Shown: positions 62,332-64,000 of the stretch, piece after piece
How positions within the stretch are numbered: position 1 is the first letter of the stretch
How the letters are laid out: each line of letters opens with the position of its first letter
Origin: Haliclona indistincta
Taxonomy: Eukaryota; Porifera; Demospongiae; Haplosclerida; Chalinidae
Direction: 5' to 3'
DNA: 64,000 bases
NCBI GenBank assembly: GCA_964017065.1
Contig: OZ024785.1
Coordinates: 14,791,965-14,855,964, forward strand
Notes under the pieces: model-generated
What the model was told of the DNA's origin: nothing
The model's database searches: none
Seen by the model: the letters and a program-made list of their open reading frames with translations, nothing else
Program-made: the position numbers and the translations under genes

Positions 62332-63819
62332 CTATGATGACAGAAGACTGCCTGAAAATAGATTTATAAACTTGCAAGACTGTATAATAATAAAGTATTA
62401 GACGTTGCTATGTCATAATAATTTTAGCTTTCCGGGATTATAAAAACACAATGTTATAACAATCATAAAAACAATAATGACGTTCTATTAAATATAATGT
62501 AGTGTCTCATACTATCATAGGGTAGGTACAGGCTGTGCGCATGGCTATTCATTTTTCCCTATCACTGAATAATTCAGATAGGTTTTATAGGTCGTTACAT
62601 AACTGCAGGAGCAGCTTATTTTAGTGTTGGGATTTATTAAATTATTATTCCAGTGTATGCTGGCCCCATGGTTTAGTATACTGCCTCAGCATTAACATGC
62701 AGTTTTATAATCATATGCATCTTGTTACTATCTTGTGACAGCAGCTTGTTATATGCAGGGTGAAAGTAATGACGCCTTATAGTACCTGCAGAACCATCAT
62801 AATACACATGGTTAATTCTTCAATTTGTGAGCATGTGGCCATCCATGTCTTGAGGCATCTATAAGCATTAAGTTAAACCAAGAGTATACATAATAAGTCC
62901 TAGTATTATAGTATAATAATAAGTCAGACTATACTGGATCATGCAAAAATAAATCTGAACAAGAAGCATAATTATTTGCTCACTAGCTGAAGAACATGCA
63001 TCCATGCAGCTATAGACTAGATGAAGTAATGCATGCATGATTAGTATGGTTACTCATAACAATATTATGTACAACTGCATGCAAACCACAATTTACATAA
63101 TCATAAATACTGGCATGCATTGAGTTCAATCTTGGGCTTCTGTTTTGACTGCAGAATTAGAGCTTTTAACTTATTATAGCTTAATTTGTTGATGGCACAT
63201 TGATCTTTCAATTGTGAAGAATGAGGAAATTAACAAGGAAAGGGACAAAAATGGACAAGTGATCAAATCAACACCATGGCAATCTTTTTATCAAAGGTGT
63301 GAAATGCGGAAAGGCAAATAACACTATAGTCTGAGCTTAATATAATATTCGAAAGCATGCATGAGACAGCTGCACCACTAGAAATAATTGCCGAATGTTT
63401 AATAATAATATACATGTACCTATAAGCATGCAATGAAGCGCGACACCATATACCCGCATCCCATCCCATGCAATGTAATCAACATTATGCAACCAGATTC
63501 TGAACTCAATTTAAAATGAGATGCTTCACCTGCATGCAGCCTGAGGGTCTTCATAATGATAACATAGCCGTACCATGCTGACAGATCTGTCAGTATTGAA
63601 GATTTAGAGCAGCTATTATAGGGCTAGCCGGCATCACCTTATAGCACTGTATATGCACCTAAACTGATGGGTACACCTCAACTGCAACAACAGTGCTGTA
63701 TGACAAATGCGCAAGGCGATAGATAGAACAGTTCTCAAGTTAGCTGTACATTTGTTTACTCCTGAATCATATTCTCTACGTTATGCGGCCTCGAGGCGCT
63801 CCGCCCACCAATGGCGAAG
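62332..63819. other. Spacer between the two small genes
   Basis: AT-rich and dense in GCATGC/TGCATG words. No coding exon, RNA gene or clear transposon seen. Confidence 0.6.
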
Positions 63820-63948
63820 TATAAAACCAGCTCGAAACCAGCAATCAGTCAGTCATCAATCTGCACCCGGCGTCCGGCTCCGACTGCACGAACTGAACGA
63901 GACGCTTTCTCCGGCTATACTCTGATTCAATCTCTTTTGTTTGAGGCA

Positions 63949-63961
63949 ATGTCTAGTTTAA
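63949..63961 (+). CDS. First coding exon of a paralogue of the 61861 gene (runs off the right edge)
   Basis: ATGTCTAGTTTAA|GTAAGTTTTG has the same layout as ATGTCTTTGT|GTAAGTTTGC at 61861: start codon, Ser, a Leu codon, then a phase-1 donor. A TATAAAA lies at 63820-63826. The rest is outside the window, so the identity is inferred from the first exon and promoter only. Confidence 0.6.
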
Positions 63962-64000
63962 GTAAGTTTTGTTTCCAGACATAATTCGCTCGTTTTAGTT

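Overview
The window looks like nuclear DNA of an early-branching animal, most likely a demosponge. This is inferred from compact multi-exon genes with GT-AG introns often only 48-170 bp long, AT-rich spacers full of TGCATGC-type words, abundant MITE/foldback elements, and animal-type Kelch, TKL-kinase, CUB-like and sulfatase genes. Nothing bacterial, organellar or CRISPR-like is present. All gene models were assembled by hand from GT-AG junctions and conserved reading phase.

Layout. (1) 1-15573, minus strand: the 5' eight exons of a type I sulfatase; the gene runs off the left edge. Its introns 3 and 7 are each about 6 kb and packed with inverted repeats. Intron 3 also holds a gene on the opposite strand. 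(2) 12204-58990, plus strand: a tandem array of a roughly 15-kb module. Each module has one gene for a secreted CUB-like protein (copies A-D at 12.2, 28.5, 43.5 and 58.0 kb), then two genes (K1/K2, K3/K4, K5/K6) for a Kelch-propeller + coiled-coil + TKL-kinase protein. Traces of two more module components remain: a Kelch remnant just 3' of CUB copies C and D, and a decaying antisense acidic ORF 3' of every kinase gene. (3) 59-61.5 kb: a Kelch pseudogene remnant and repeats. (4) 61861-62331: a small three-exon gene for a 113-residue protein; the first exon of a likely paralogue starts at 63949 and leaves the window.

State of the array. K2, K3 and K5 have intact frames (776, 836 and 757 aa). 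K1 and K4 each carry a +2 and a +4 nt insertion in coding exons. K6 has a 1.2-kb transposon in its Kelch exon. CUB copy B has a 1-nt deletion. The kinase exons are otherwise nearly identical, which suggests recent duplication, gene conversion or both. Mobile DNA has reshaped the promoters: in both K3 and K5 a foldback element sits between the conserved GC-box region and the start codon, and the K3 start codon lies inside the terminal repeat of its element.

How the genes might work together is inference. The CUB-like protein is secreted. The Kelch-coil-kinase protein has no signal peptide or membrane span, so it is probably a cytoplasmic kinase with a binding platform and a coiled coil of variable length. 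Their repeated linkage suggests a multigene sensing or recognition cluster, but no function is demonstrated by the sequence.
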